Of a stretch of DNA of 57,756 bases, positions 31,423 through 40,238 are shown one piece after another. Below the pieces are notes generated by a model, which saw only the letters and a list, made by a program, of their open reading frames with translations, was not told the DNA's origin and did not search any database. Position 1 is the first letter of the stretch; each line of letters opens with the position of its first letter. The stretch comes from CAITSH01 sp945892985. Lineage in GTDB: Bacteria; Pseudomonadota; Gammaproteobacteria; Burkholderiales; SG8-39. Both the position numbers and the translations under genes were made by a program. The stretch is taken from the NCBI GenBank assembly GCA_945892985.1, contig CAMDDU010000025.1:1-57756 (forward strand). Reading direction: 5' to 3'.

Positions 31423-32712
31423 GTGCGACATCACATCCGGCTGTTGTTGAGATTTTTCTGGCACGTGCTGCGGCGATTTCATCAGGACAAGAGCCTCCAA
31501 CTTGCGTCCAGTCTGACGTTTACGACACTGTTGTCGCTGATACCGCTGGTCACGATCGCGCTAACGCTGATATCCGCCTATCCGGTATTCGCGAGTCTTG
31601 TCGAGCAACTGCAATTGTTTGTGTTACAAAACTTGCTTCCCGAGATGAGCGCCAAGATGATCTCGCGTTATGTGGAGCAATTCAGCGCGCGCGCCGGGCG
31701 GCTTACCGCCTTGGGTACCTTGTTTTTGGGTGTTACCGCCTTTACGCTGATGCTCACGATCGAGCGGGCTTTTAATTCGATCTGGCGCGTTACCCGGCCG
31801 CGACCGATTGCCCAACGTATCATGATGTATTGGGCAGGGGTGACGCTGGGGCCGATTCTCATCGGTGCCAGTTTGTCGATCTCCTCGTACTTGGTGAGTA
31901 TTTCGATGGGTATCGCGAGGCAAATCCCGTTTGCTGCTGAAACCTTGTTACGCATCGTGCCCGTTGCCCTGACCATCCTGGCATTCTCATTGATGTACTT
32001 TGTTGTCCCCAACCGGCAAATGCGACCGCGCGACGCCGTGATCGGCGGTATCGCCGCCGGCTTGCTGTTTGAACTAATGAAGCGCGGATTTGCGCTTTAT
32101 GTCACCAAGGTTCCCACCTTTTCGATGGTGTACGGGGCATTTGCCAGTATTCCTATTTTTCTGCTCTGGATTTACCTATCTTGGTTGGTCATTGTTCTGG
32201 GGGCGATCATTGCTGCGGCGGCGCCCGATTACGCCCGTTTGCATCCGGCGGGGCGGCGTCCGGTCGGGGCGTTATTCGCCGATGCGCTTTCAGTATTGCG
32301 CGTCTTGGTACTGGCACAGCAGCGCGCGGAACTCCCCGGGGTAAGCCAGATCGCTGCGGCTGCGGCTTTGCCGCGCGATGAGTCTGAGGTCTTACTGAAT
32401 CGACTGGCGGAGGCGGGCTGGGTGACAAGATCAAAGGACGATCACTGGACGCTGGCGTGTGACCCGGAGCATCTGACTGTGGCGCAGGTCTATCGCGAAT
32501 TTGTGTATCACCCCGGCGCCTTGGCGCGATTATTGGGTCAGTGGATGCCTGGTCAGGCCAACACTGCGGACTACGATACCCGACGGGCGTTGTTACAAGG
32601 ACTTTCGGAGCGCCTTGAGTCCGGTGTGGAGCAGGCCTTGGCGATTTCAATCAAGCGCGTGTCGCTGGATGTCGTCGCCGGTGTGGAAGGGCCAATCAGT
32701 TTGCCGGGCTGA
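31423..32712 (+). CDS. YihY-family inner-membrane protein
   Basis: A protein of about 429 residues of the YihY/UPF0761 family, once wrongly named RNase BN. Six hydrophobic segments follow the marker LQLASSLTFTTLLSLIPLVT; later come ERAFNSIWRV and FVVPNRQMRPRDAVIGGIAA. A soluble C-terminal domain (ELPGVSQIAAAAALPRDESE, LLNRLAEAGWVTR) looks like a winged helix. The frame is open to 31306 but the upstream part overlaps divergent wrbA; I use GTG at 31423 (VRHHIRLLLRFF), where homology should begin. Start uncertain. The 3' end overlaps the convergent hypothetical gene by 17 bp. Confidence 0.85.
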   Translation: MRHHIRLLLRFFWHVLRRFHQDKSLQLASSLTFTTLLSLIPLVTIALTLISAYPVFASLVEQLQLFVLQNLLPEMSAKMISRYVEQFSARAGRLTALGTLFLGVTAFTLMLTIERAFNSIWRVTRPRPIAQRIMMYWAGVTLGPILIGASLSISSYLVSISMGIARQIPFAAETLLRIVPVALTILAFSLMYFVVPNRQMRPRDAVIGGIAAGLLFELMKRGFALYVTKVPTFSMVYGAFASIPIFLLWIYLSWLVIVLGAIIAAAAPDYARLHPAGRRPVGALFADALSVLRVLVLAQQRAELPGVSQIAAAAALPRDESEVLLNRLAEAGWVTRSKDDHWTLACDPEHLTVAQVYREFVYHPGALARLLGQWMPGQANTADYDTRRALLQGLSERLESGVEQALAISIKRVSLDVVAGVEGPISLPG

Positions 32713-34213
32713 ACTGAAAAAGTTGAAGAGACAAGGTTTGTTCGACCAAATGCGTCGCCCGCACGCGCTGCTCCGGTTCGCCAAAATGAAATTCGCTGGA
32801 AGAAGATAAGTTCCCTGGCATCGTCAGAATCGCGGCTGCACGCTTCAATGCCGGAATTTCGGGTAATAGCAATCCCGGTTCTGTGGATAATGCGTAGCCG
32901 TCCGAGCCGGCGAGCCGCGCAATGGATACCGGTTTGGCGTTGGGCGAGACCGCCTCCAGTCCGAGTTCCACATGTTCCGGGCTGTCAGATAACACCCAGC
33001 GCACAATGCAGATATGCACGCGGTCGCTGTCGCGGCTTCGTACGCCCAGCACTTCGCCCACTTTCAACGGCTCTACCGGACCGCTCACGTGCATGAGCGC
33101 AAATCCCCCCGGACTTTCGTTGTTGACCATCCACTCGCTCGTTTGGACCATTCCGCTGTCATTGGATTTGCGCAAAAAATTCCAGACGCCATGCAGTCCG
33201 ATGCAGATGTCCACGCGGGTATTGCGCCGCAAACGGCTGTATTGACGTCCCATAGATGCGGTCCAGTGGCGCACAAGCTTGCGCAACAGGTCGCCATCCG
33301 GGGGAGGGGGTGCTCCGCTTGCTGTAGATCCGGAGTGAGCATCCGGCATCGCATCAACCAATTGCAGCGCGCGATCGGCGAGTCGCGAAGTGTTGAGCAC
33401 AAGCTCATCTGCTCCGATACTCATGTTCGGATTACGCGCATGTCGCTTGCTCCAGCGGATTCCTGGTGCATCCCTTCCCGGCTGTATGACGAAAAGCCCG
33501 TCCACCGGGTCTTGCGGCACCGAGTCAAGGAATACGGCAAGCTCCCCGTTACCGCTCAGAAATTCCATTGCCAGACCGAGCTCTCCCTGCATCATCTTGT
33601 GCGGGCCGGCGAAGTTGAGGGACAGTGCGTCGCGATAAATCGCCAGCGGGCTGTCGTTCTGGTTGGAAAGGCCGAGTTTCTCAATGTGGTGAAGGCGTGC
33701 GAGGCGGTAGAGCTGGTGCATGTCGAGCCATACGGCCGGCGGCACGGGGGCATAAATGCGATGGGCCAGGGCAAGCCTTCTTGCTAGCATTTGTATGGCA
33801 CGCGTCACCGGGAGATGCAGCCGCCTTGCCACGCCTAACCGGAACCAGCACCCAGACAGCTCGACAGAGGCTAATTTATAGGCGTAGGCAAGTTCGCAAA
33901 GCAGGTCGTCGATCAAGCGGGCGATTGCCCGTGAGCTTGACTGGAGCGGAATTTGAGCGTCGGCGATCTGTGTGTTCAGCGCCGGAAAAAGTTGTTCGGC
34001 GCAATCGCGGAGCAAGGCCGTCAGCACAAGGCGCTCCCGCAGCGGAGAGCTGCTGCGGTTTAGCGCGGCAATCTGGTCTGCGACGCAACGGCCTGCTTCG
34101 GGCGCGTTGTCCATTGGAACGGAAGCCAGCCAGTTCTGCGTTTCAGCGACAGACAGTGCAAAACGCCGGTTAGCGGCCGGTGCAGGAAGTGGAAGTGTCA
34201 GTAAAGATGGCAT
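32696..34213 (-). CDS. Conserved hypothetical protein with a possible PilZ-like C-terminal domain
   Basis: A 505-residue soluble protein I cannot name with confidence. Residues 1-290 are helical and leucine/alanine/arginine rich (LRERLVLTALLRDCAEQL, RLARLHHIEKLGLSN). The C-terminal part is beta-rich: RRNTRVDICIGLHGVWNFL, SEWMVNNESPGGFALMHVSG, LKVGEVLGVR, VHICIVRWVLSD and HVELGLEAVSP. The order RRxxR, then N-E/D-S-P-G-G-F, then V-x-W resembles a PilZ c-di-GMP-binding domain (RxxxR and D/NxSxxG), though with changes. Single gene, convergent with yihY. Confidence 0.65.
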   Translation of the reverse strand: MPSLLTLPLPAPAANRRFALSVAETQNWLASVPMDNAPEAGRCVADQIAALNRSSSPLRERLVLTALLRDCAEQLFPALNTQIADAQIPLQSSSRAIARLIDDLLCELAYAYKLASVELSGCWFRLGVARRLHLPVTRAIQMLARRLALAHRIYAPVPPAVWLDMHQLYRLARLHHIEKLGLSNQNDSPLAIYRDALSLNFAGPHKMMQGELGLAMEFLSGNGELAVFLDSVPQDPVDGLFVIQPGRDAPGIRWSKRHARNPNMSIGADELVLNTSRLADRALQLVDAMPDAHSGSTASGAPPPPDGDLLRKLVRHWTASMGRQYSRLRRNTRVDICIGLHGVWNFLRKSNDSGMVQTSEWMVNNESPGGFALMHVSGPVEPLKVGEVLGVRSRDSDRVHICIVRWVLSDSPEHVELGLEAVSPNAKPVSIARLAGSDGYALSTEPGLLLPEIPALKRAAAILTMPGNLSSSSEFHFGEPEQRVRATHLVEQTLSLQLFQFSPAN

Positions 34214-34429
34214 GTTCGGCTAAAATGCGTGTTGAATTTTCAGTCATTGATGGTATTGGTTCAGGATTGCTGTTAATCCTTGCAACTCCCATGCCATTGA
34301 CAGCGTATGACTGTGACATAATGCACGTATTTTAAATATCGTTAAAAATCAATGTGTTAATTATTATTTTGGCTTGTGTCGCAGCGAATACGCAGGGCCA
34401 ATTTATGATCGCGTCTTAAAGGAGTTTTG
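34214..34429. promoter_or_regulatory. AT-rich promoter region of pyrF
   Basis: About 215 bp between divergent genes, notably AT-rich at 34310-34380. CATAAT-like and TTTATGAT-like -10 candidates exist, but I cannot single out one promoter. AAAGGAG at 34418-34424 is the pyrF ribosome-binding site. Confidence 0.4.
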
Positions 34430-35164
34430 ATGTCAGACGGACTTGTTTCCCGAAAAGCCATCCCGCCACGTGAGCGCCTGATTTGTGCGCTTGATTTGCC
34501 CAGTTCCGAGGAGGCAAAGGTGTTTGTCGAGGGGCTCGCAGACTCAGTGGAGTTTTATAAGATAGGTCTGGAATTGTTCATGGCTGGAGGCTACTTTGAG
34601 CTGATCGACTGGCTCGTGGCACGTAATAAGAGGGTATTTGTCGACCTGAAATTTTTTGATGTTCCGGAAACGGTCAGGTCTGCGGTGCGGGGATTGCGAC
34701 ACAGAGGTGTCACATTCGCGACAGTTCATGGCAACCAGGCGATAATGGAAGCAGCAGGCGCTGAAAAAGGCGATGTAAAAATACTTGCCGTTACCGTCCT
34801 TACCAGCCTTGATCGCGGCGATCTGGATGATCTGGGGTTTGCGTGTGATGTGCAGCAACTGGTGTTATCGCGGGCCCGGCGCTGCCTCGCGGCCGGTTGC
34901 GATGGCGTCATCTCCTCCGGGCTTGAGGCGCCAGCGTTGAAAAAAGAATTGGGTGAGAAAATCATGGTGGTCACGCCAGGTATTCGTCCGGTGGAAAACC
35001 GGCCTGCCGATGATCAAAAACGCACGGTCGATGTGGCGCAGGCCTTTGCAAATGGCGCCGACTATATCGTGGTAGGCAGGCCCATCCGGCAGGCGGCAGA
35101 CCAACGCGCCGCTGCAGAGGCGATACAGGCTACGATCGCGACGATTTTCCCCGCGAAGGCTTGA
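34430..35164 (+). CDS. pyrF: Orotidine 5'-phosphate decarboxylase
   Basis: A 244-residue enzyme making UMP, the last step of pyrimidine synthesis. The catalytic motif DLKFFDVPETV supplies the D-x-K-x-x-D residues, preceded by RLICALDLPSSEEAKVFVEG (substrate Asp) and followed by VTPGIRPVENRPADDQKRTV and the phosphate loop DYIVVGRPIRQA. The ATG at 34430 lies 5 bp after AAAGGAG; the TTG one codon earlier is not needed. Convergent with the lytic transglycosylase gene. Confidence 0.96.
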   Translation: MSDGLVSRKAIPPRERLICALDLPSSEEAKVFVEGLADSVEFYKIGLELFMAGGYFELIDWLVARNKRVFVDLKFFDVPETVRSAVRGLRHRGVTFATVHGNQAIMEAAGAEKGDVKILAVTVLTSLDRGDLDDLGFACDVQQLVLSRARRCLAAGCDGVISSGLEAPALKKELGEKIMVVTPGIRPVENRPADDQKRTVDVAQAFANGADYIVVGRPIRQAADQRAAAEAIQATIATIFPAKA

Positions 35165-35174
35165 GCCGGAGCAG

Positions 35175-35771
35175 TCAGCTCAATTTACCGTCGTAGCTCC
35201 AGCTGGTTTTCCAGGCAGACTGAACGGCGTTTGGGTATTCTGGACGGCCAAGGCTGCCGTTATAGCGGCCGAGTGCCCGGAAGTAGTCGCCTTTTTCCAT
35301 GTCCAGGTAGTGGCGCAAGATGACGCAGCCGTAGCGAAGATTCATGCGCAAGCTGAAGAGGTTGTTGTTTTTTTGCCCTATCAAGGTCACCCAGAATGGC
35401 ATCACCTGCATGAAGCCGCGGGCGCCGGAGTGGGATACCGCGTATTTCTTGAAACCGCTTTCCACCTGAATCAAGCCGAGCACCATTTGTGGATCCAGGC
35501 CGGCGCGCCTTGCTTCATAGTGCAAGGCGGCAAGAAAATCCACGCGTGATTTACGATCCGGAATACGTCGCAGCAGTCGCACCGACATTTCGGCCAGCCA
35601 TTTGCGGCTGTCTTCGGCGTTCTCGAATTGCAGGGAGGCTGGAGCGCGGTCGGCGATGTCGGCTGACATGGCCGCCCTAACGCTGGCGGCCAGTGGTTCG
35701 TACTGCTGTGCGCCCCCAAGGGTGACGACGGGCAGGCAGTAGAGCGCTAAGGCAACCAGCGGACGCAGCAT
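35175..35771 (-). CDS. SLT-type lytic transglycosylase
   Basis: A 198-residue exported murein-cleaving enzyme. A signal peptide (LVALALYCLPVVTLGGA) precedes a helical linker and the SLT domain: QMVLGLIQVESGF with catalytic Glu, KYAVSHSGARGFMQVMPFW, and RALGRYNGSLGRPEY. The domain is compact, as in the small soluble transglycosylases. Its ATG overlaps the proS stop by one base, so it is the second gene of a proS operon. Confidence 0.9.
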   Translation of the reverse strand: MLRPLVALALYCLPVVTLGGAQQYEPLAASVRAAMSADIADRAPASLQFENAEDSRKWLAEMSVRLLRRIPDRKSRVDFLAALHYEARRAGLDPQMVLGLIQVESGFKKYAVSHSGARGFMQVMPFWVTLIGQKNNNLFSLRMNLRYGCVILRHYLDMEKGDYFRALGRYNGSLGRPEYPNAVQSAWKTSWSYDGKLS

Positions 35772-37492
35772 TAGGTCGGGGTGAGCCTTGTCAGCACTTC
35801 GGCAGCGGTCAATGCGGTCGCCGCGCGATCGGCGCGGTGCTGGTATTCCAGTTTTCCCTCTTTAAGGCCGCGATCGCCGACTGTTACGCGATGGGGAATG
35901 CCGATCAATTCCATGTCTGCGAACATGACCCCGGGTCGCTCATCGCGATCATCGAGTAACACCTCGAGCCCGGCGGCGGTCAATTCGTCGTGGAGTTTGT
36001 CGCAGGCTTCACGCACCGCCGCGCTTTTTTTGTATCCGATCGGAACAATCGCCACCTGGAAGGGCGCGATCGAATCCGGGAAAATGATGCCGCGGTCGTC
36101 GTGTCCTTGCTCGATGGCTGCACCGACGATGCGGGTTATGCCGATGCCGTAGCAGCCCATTTCCGCAAAGCGTTGTTTGCCTGCATCGTCAAGAAAGCTG
36201 CATTTGAGCGCCTCGGAATATTTCGTCCGCAGCTGGAAAATGTGACCGACTTCGATCCCACGGCAAAGTTCAAGCGCGCCTTTGCCATAGGGTGACGGGT
36301 CGCCGGCCACGACGTTGCGAATGTCGGCGACAATTTCCGCTTCAGGAAGATCGCGTCCCCAGTTCACGCCTGTGAGGTGATGCCCCGCCACATTGGCGCC
36401 GCAGACGAAATCGCCCATCGCGGCGACGGTGCGGTCAGCGATGACCCTGACCGAGTTGCCGGTGCCAACCGGGCCGATATATCCTGGCTCGCATCCCAAG
36501 TGTTCGCGAATTTCCGCTTCGGAGGCAAAGCGAAAGGGGGGCAAGCCAGGAACTTTCGCCGCCTTGATTTCGTTCAGAGTGTGGTCGCCGCGCAGCAGCA
36601 GCAGGTGAAGCTGCTTCTGACCTGGGACGGCCTCCTCTGGCACAACCGCGATTGCCTTGACTGAACGGGCGAGCGGCAAACCGAGCAAGGCAGAGACGTC
36701 TTCGCAGGTCTTTTTCCCGGGTGTGGGTACTTTGTTCATTGACTCTGCGCCGGGGGGCCGCGCGTTTGAGGGGGGCAGCGCTTCCGCCAGTTCTATGTTT
36801 GCCGCGTAATCGGAGTGTGGGCAAAATGCAATTGCGTCTTCGCCAGAGTCGGCCAGCACGTGGAATTCGTGCGAGCCGGTGCCGCCGATTGATCCGGTGT
36901 CGGCTGCGACAGCGCGAAATTTCAGGCCCAATCTGGTGAAGATACGTGCGTAAGCGCTAAACATGTTGTCATATTCGCGTTGCAGGTCTTCATGGCTTGC
37001 ATGGAAGGAGTAGCCGTCCTTCATCGTGAACTCTCGACCGCGCATTACGCCAAAGCGCGGCCTGCGCTCATCGCGAAATTTTGTCTGGATCTGGTAAAAG
37101 TTCACCGGTAACTGGCGGTAGCTTTTTATTTCGCTACGGGCGATGTCGGTGACCACTTCCTCCGAAGTTGGCTGAATCACAAAATCACGGTCATGCCGAT
37201 CCTTGAAGCGCAGTAATTCAGGCCCATACGCCTGCCACCGCCCCGATTCCTGCCAAAGCTCCGCCGGTTGCACGACAGGCATTGCCAATTCGATTGCGCC
37301 GGCGCGGTTCATCTCTTCGCGCACGATTGCCTCGACCTTTCGTACAACGCGCAGGCCCATGGGCATAAGAGTGTAAATCCCGCCCGCCAGACGACGAATC
37401 AGTCCGGCGCGCATCATCAATTGATGGCTGATCAGTTCAGCGTCGGAGGGGGCTTCTTTGAGGGTCGAAAGGAAGAATTGCGAAACACGCAT
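35771..37492 (-). CDS. proS: Prolyl-tRNA synthetase
   Basis: A 573-residue class II synthetase of the bacterial type, including the editing insertion domain. Motif 2 is FRDERRPRFGVMRGREFTMK, motif 3 lies near CYGIGITRIVGAAIEQ, the insertion domain occupies roughly residues 225-405 (KAIAVVPEEAVPGQKQLHLL), and the anticodon-binding C-terminal domain has GLEVLLDDRDERPGVMFADM. It starts MRVSQFFLSTLKEAPSDAE, the standard start. Divergent from rppH. Confidence 0.97.
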   Translation of the reverse strand: MRVSQFFLSTLKEAPSDAELISHQLMMRAGLIRRLAGGIYTLMPMGLRVVRKVEAIVREEMNRAGAIELAMPVVQPAELWQESGRWQAYGPELLRFKDRHDRDFVIQPTSEEVVTDIARSEIKSYRQLPVNFYQIQTKFRDERRPRFGVMRGREFTMKDGYSFHASHEDLQREYDNMFSAYARIFTRLGLKFRAVAADTGSIGGTGSHEFHVLADSGEDAIAFCPHSDYAANIELAEALPPSNARPPGAESMNKVPTPGKKTCEDVSALLGLPLARSVKAIAVVPEEAVPGQKQLHLLLLRGDHTLNEIKAAKVPGLPPFRFASEAEIREHLGCEPGYIGPVGTGNSVRVIADRTVAAMGDFVCGANVAGHHLTGVNWGRDLPEAEIVADIRNVVAGDPSPYGKGALELCRGIEVGHIFQLRTKYSEALKCSFLDDAGKQRFAEMGCYGIGITRIVGAAIEQGHDDRGIIFPDSIAPFQVAIVPIGYKKSAAVREACDKLHDELTAAGLEVLLDDRDERPGVMFADMELIGIPHRVTVGDRGLKEGKLEYQHRADRAATALTAAEVLTRLTPT

Positions 37493-37619
37493 GGGGAGGA
37501 TTCGTGGCGGAAAAGACGCAATTTTACTTTAACTGCGTACCAAAGCGCGGTTCGGCTGTCCTTTCAATGAGGCCTGAATTGTGGAAGAATCAGTCAAAGA
37601 ACTTTCTGCAGGATTAAAC

Positions 37620-38135
37620 ATGCTTGACCGTGAAGGCTACCGCCCAAACGTCGGCATCATCATATGTAACGCGAGGAACGAAGTTTTCTGGGGTAAGAGG
37701 GTTCGCGAGCATTCTTGGCAGTTTCCTCAAGGGGGGATAAAGCACGGTGAAACCCCTGAGCAGGCGATGTATCGCGAACTTCACGAGGAGGTCGGGTTGA
37801 TGCCCGATCACGTGAAAATCCTCGGGCGGACCCGGAACTGGTTACGTTACGAAGTGCCGTCACATTGGGTGCGACGCGAATGGCGCGGTTCTTACCGCGG
37901 CCAAAAGCAGATATGGTTCCTGTTACGCCTTGTTGGCCGTGACAGCGATGTGTCATTGCGCGCCAGCGAGAAGCCAGAATTCGATGCTTGGCGCTGGAAC
38001 GAGTATTGGATACCGCTTGAATCGGTGATCGATTTCAAGCGGGCTGTGTATCAGCAAGCTTTGTCGGAACTCGTCCGATACTTGGGTCGGGATGATACAC
38101 AGGCGCAGAGGCGTCCCCCTGACGCTAGTGTGTGA
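37620..38135 (+). CDS. rppH: RNA pyrophosphohydrolase (Nudix)
   Basis: A 171-residue Nudix hydrolase that removes pyrophosphate from mRNA 5' ends and starts decay. The Nudix box is complete: GIKHGETPEQAMYRELHEEV followed by GL. Upstream GYRPNVGIIICNARNEVFWG and WQFPQGG, and downstream WLRYEVPSHWVRREWRGSYR, match RppH. The ATG at 37620 (MLDREGYRPN) has AGGA 6 bp upstream and fits the family; a GTG at 37581 gives 13 extra codons. Confidence 0.94.
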   Translation: MLDREGYRPNVGIIICNARNEVFWGKRVREHSWQFPQGGIKHGETPEQAMYRELHEEVGLMPDHVKILGRTRNWLRYEVPSHWVRREWRGSYRGQKQIWFLLRLVGRDSDVSLRASEKPEFDAWRWNEYWIPLESVIDFKRAVYQQALSELVRYLGRDDTQAQRRPPDASV

Positions 38136-38280
38136 TTCGCGTTTGATTCCGGCAGGAATACCCTCAGTTGACTCAGGCGACCAGGCTTGTGTTGGAGTGC
38201 ACGCCCGCCTTCACTTCGGCGGATGAGCCGACCATGCCGCGGATCTCGGAAAAGATGGTTCGGAGAGACGGGTTTTCACC

Positions 38281-38343
38281 TTGACAGTCCGAAACCCCGT
38301 TCAATATACTTACGGAATGATTTAGATTCAGTCTAAATCATTC
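38281..38343 (+). promoter_or_regulatory. Promoter with a 12-bp perfect palindromic operator before rubrerythrin
   Basis: TTGACA (38281-38286) and TATACT (38305-38310), 18 bp apart, form a strong sigma-70 promoter. Immediately after, GAATGATTTAGA (38315-38326), a 5-bp centre TTCAG, and TCTAAATCATTC (38332-38343) form a perfect 12-bp inverted repeat over the expected start site. The inner 15 bp follow the 7-1-7 layout of Fur/PerR-family boxes (TTAGATT-C-AGTCTAA). A repressor bound there would block transcription of the rubrerythrin gene, 27 bp further on. The hairpin it forms in RNA is an alternative function. The 140 bp before it, after rppH, hold no gene I can see. Confidence 0.75.
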
Positions 38344-38369
38344 AATTTCACCAACAGAAGGAGAAAGCC

Positions 38370-38789
38370 ATGCAACTCAAAGGATCAAAAACGCAGGAAA
38401 GTCTGAAGGCGGCATTTGCCGGGGAATCGCAGGCCAACCGTCGCTACTTGTATTTCGCAGCCAAGGCGGACGTCGAGGGTCAGAATGATGTGGCGGCGGT
38501 GTTCCGTTCCACAGCAGAGGGTGAAACCGGCCACGCGCATGGTCACCTTGAATACCTCGAGTCATGCGGCGATCCGGCGACCGATCTGCCGATCGGCAGC
38601 TCGCGCAACAACCTCAAAGCGGCCATTGCGGGCGAAACGCATGAATACACGGATATGTACCCGGGTATGGCAAAGCTTGCGCGGCAAGAGGGTTTCGAGG
38701 AGATTGGTGACTGGTTTGAAACGCTGGCCAAGGCCGAGCGTTCGCATGCAAACCGGTTCCAGAAGGCCTTGGACGCGCTGGTCGATTAA
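38370..38789 (+). CDS. Rubrerythrin without rubredoxin domain
   Basis: A 139-residue di-iron four-helix-bundle protein, likely a peroxide reductase. The metal-binding pattern is seen in AAFAGESQANRRYLYFAA, EGETGHAHGHLEYLE, AIAGETHEYTDMYPGMAKLA and LAKAERSHANRFQKAL. The C-terminal rubredoxin domain of classical rubrerythrin is missing, so electrons must come from another protein; the Fe-S protein encoded next is an obvious candidate. GAAGGAGAAAG precedes the ATG. The operator-bearing promoter lies directly upstream. Confidence 0.93.
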   Translation: MQLKGSKTQESLKAAFAGESQANRRYLYFAAKADVEGQNDVAAVFRSTAEGETGHAHGHLEYLESCGDPATDLPIGSSRNNLKAAIAGETHEYTDMYPGMAKLARQEGFEEIGDWFETLAKAERSHANRFQKALDALVD

Positions 38790-38896
38790 AGGGGTCTCCC
38801 CCGCGCTGGCTGATTGGCTTTGAATTCGCGGATCGGATCGCGTCTAACCACGATGTCCAGTCCGCGAAGCCTTTCTTATTTTCAGGATCTGATCTG

Positions 38897-40225
38897 ATGG
38901 CTTCACGTGAAGGCAGTCTCGAGGCGCCGACCAGGCACCCCCTAGACTGGAACTCCCCCGATTTTTACAACGAGGACAAGCTCCTCGATGAGTTGCACCG
39001 TGTGTATGACATTTGCCACGGTTGCAGGCGTTGCGTAAGCCTTTGCACCTCTTTCCCGACTTTGTTCGATCTGATCGATGAAGGCAAGACCGGGGAGATG
39101 GATGGTGTCGAGAAAAAAGATTACTGGAAAGTGGTCGACCAGTGCTATCTGTGTGATCTTTGTTATATGACAAAATGTCCTTACGTTCCCCCGCACGAAT
39201 GGAACGTTGATTTTCCGCACCTGATGCTCCGTGGCAAGGCGATAAAATTTAAAAAAGGTGAGGTTACCTTCAGGGACAAACTACTCTCTGCTACCGACGC
39301 AATCGGCAAGCTCGCTGCGATACCTGTCGTCGCGCAGACAGTCAATGCGGTCAACCGCAACCCGATCGCGCGCAAGCTGATGGACGGTGTGCTCGGCGTT
39401 CATCAGGACAGGACGCTGCCCGAATACAGTCCGACCCGCTTTCGCTCCACGGCGGATAAAAGCCCTGTTCATCCCGTCCGTGACGGCAGGAGTACGCCGG
39501 GAAAGGTCGCGATTTACGCGACATGTTATGTCAATTACAACGAACCGGGAATCGGCCACGACCTCCTGAAGATACTTGACCATAACGAGATTCCCTACGT
39601 TCTGGTGGATAAGGAGGCCTGCTGTGGCATGCCAAAGCTGGAACTCGGTGACCTGGATGCGGTTGCACGGCTCAAGGCGGTGAACATTCCGCCCTTGGCA
39701 GGGCTCGCTGCGCAGGGATACGCCATACTCACGGCGGTTCCATCATGCACACTCATGTTCAAGTCCGAACTGCCCTTGATGTTCCCGAATGACGGCGATG
39801 TCAAGGCTGTAGCAAAGGCGATGTTTGACCCGTTCGAATACATGATCCTGCGCAACCGGGACGGGTTGCTGAAAACGGATTTCAAAAAATCGCTCGGAAA
39901 AGTCTCCTATCATATCCCCTGCCACTCACGGGTGCAGAACGTTGGTCAGAAAACACGCGAAATGCTGCAACTTGTTCCAGACACCCAAATCAACACAGTG
40001 GAGCGATGCTCCGGACACGACGGGACCTGGGGTGTGAAGACGGAGTATTTTGCCAATTCCATGAAAATCGGACGGCCGGTTTTCAAGGCAATGGCATCCA
40101 CTGATCCGGATTACATAAGCTCCGATTGCGCGATCGCCGCACGACATATCGAGCAGGGTATGGGGGAAGCCAAAGCTCGGAAGGAGCATCCGCTATCCCT
40201 TATTCGCATTGCATATGGATTATAA
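38897..40225 (+). CDS. GlpC/HdrD-like Fe-S oxidoreductase with CCG domains
   Basis: A 442-residue cytoplasmic or membrane-associated Fe-S protein. The N-terminal ferredoxin part has CHGCRRCVSLC and CYLCDLCYMTKC, two [4Fe-4S] ligand sets. The C-terminal part has two cysteine-rich CCG-type motifs, KEACCGMPKLELGD and RCSGHDGTWGVK, as in GlpC and heterodisulfide reductase subunits; each repeat begins with a strand such as IYATCYVNYNEPG and YHIPCHSRVQNVG. Partner and substrate unknown. It follows rubrerythrin by 107 bp, including TTCGCGGA...TCCGCGAA, which can form a stem, and is followed closely by the DUF3501 gene. Probably feeds electrons to the rubrerythrin. Confidence 0.88.
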   Translation: MASREGSLEAPTRHPLDWNSPDFYNEDKLLDELHRVYDICHGCRRCVSLCTSFPTLFDLIDEGKTGEMDGVEKKDYWKVVDQCYLCDLCYMTKCPYVPPHEWNVDFPHLMLRGKAIKFKKGEVTFRDKLLSATDAIGKLAAIPVVAQTVNAVNRNPIARKLMDGVLGVHQDRTLPEYSPTRFRSTADKSPVHPVRDGRSTPGKVAIYATCYVNYNEPGIGHDLLKILDHNEIPYVLVDKEACCGMPKLELGDLDAVARLKAVNIPPLAGLAAQGYAILTAVPSCTLMFKSELPLMFPNDGDVKAVAKAMFDPFEYMILRNRDGLLKTDFKKSLGKVSYHIPCHSRVQNVGQKTREMLQLVPDTQINTVERCSGHDGTWGVKTEYFANSMKIGRPVFKAMASTDPDYISSDCAIAARHIEQGMGEAKARKEHPLSLIRIAYGL

Positions 40226-40238
40226 AGAGATGACCGCC

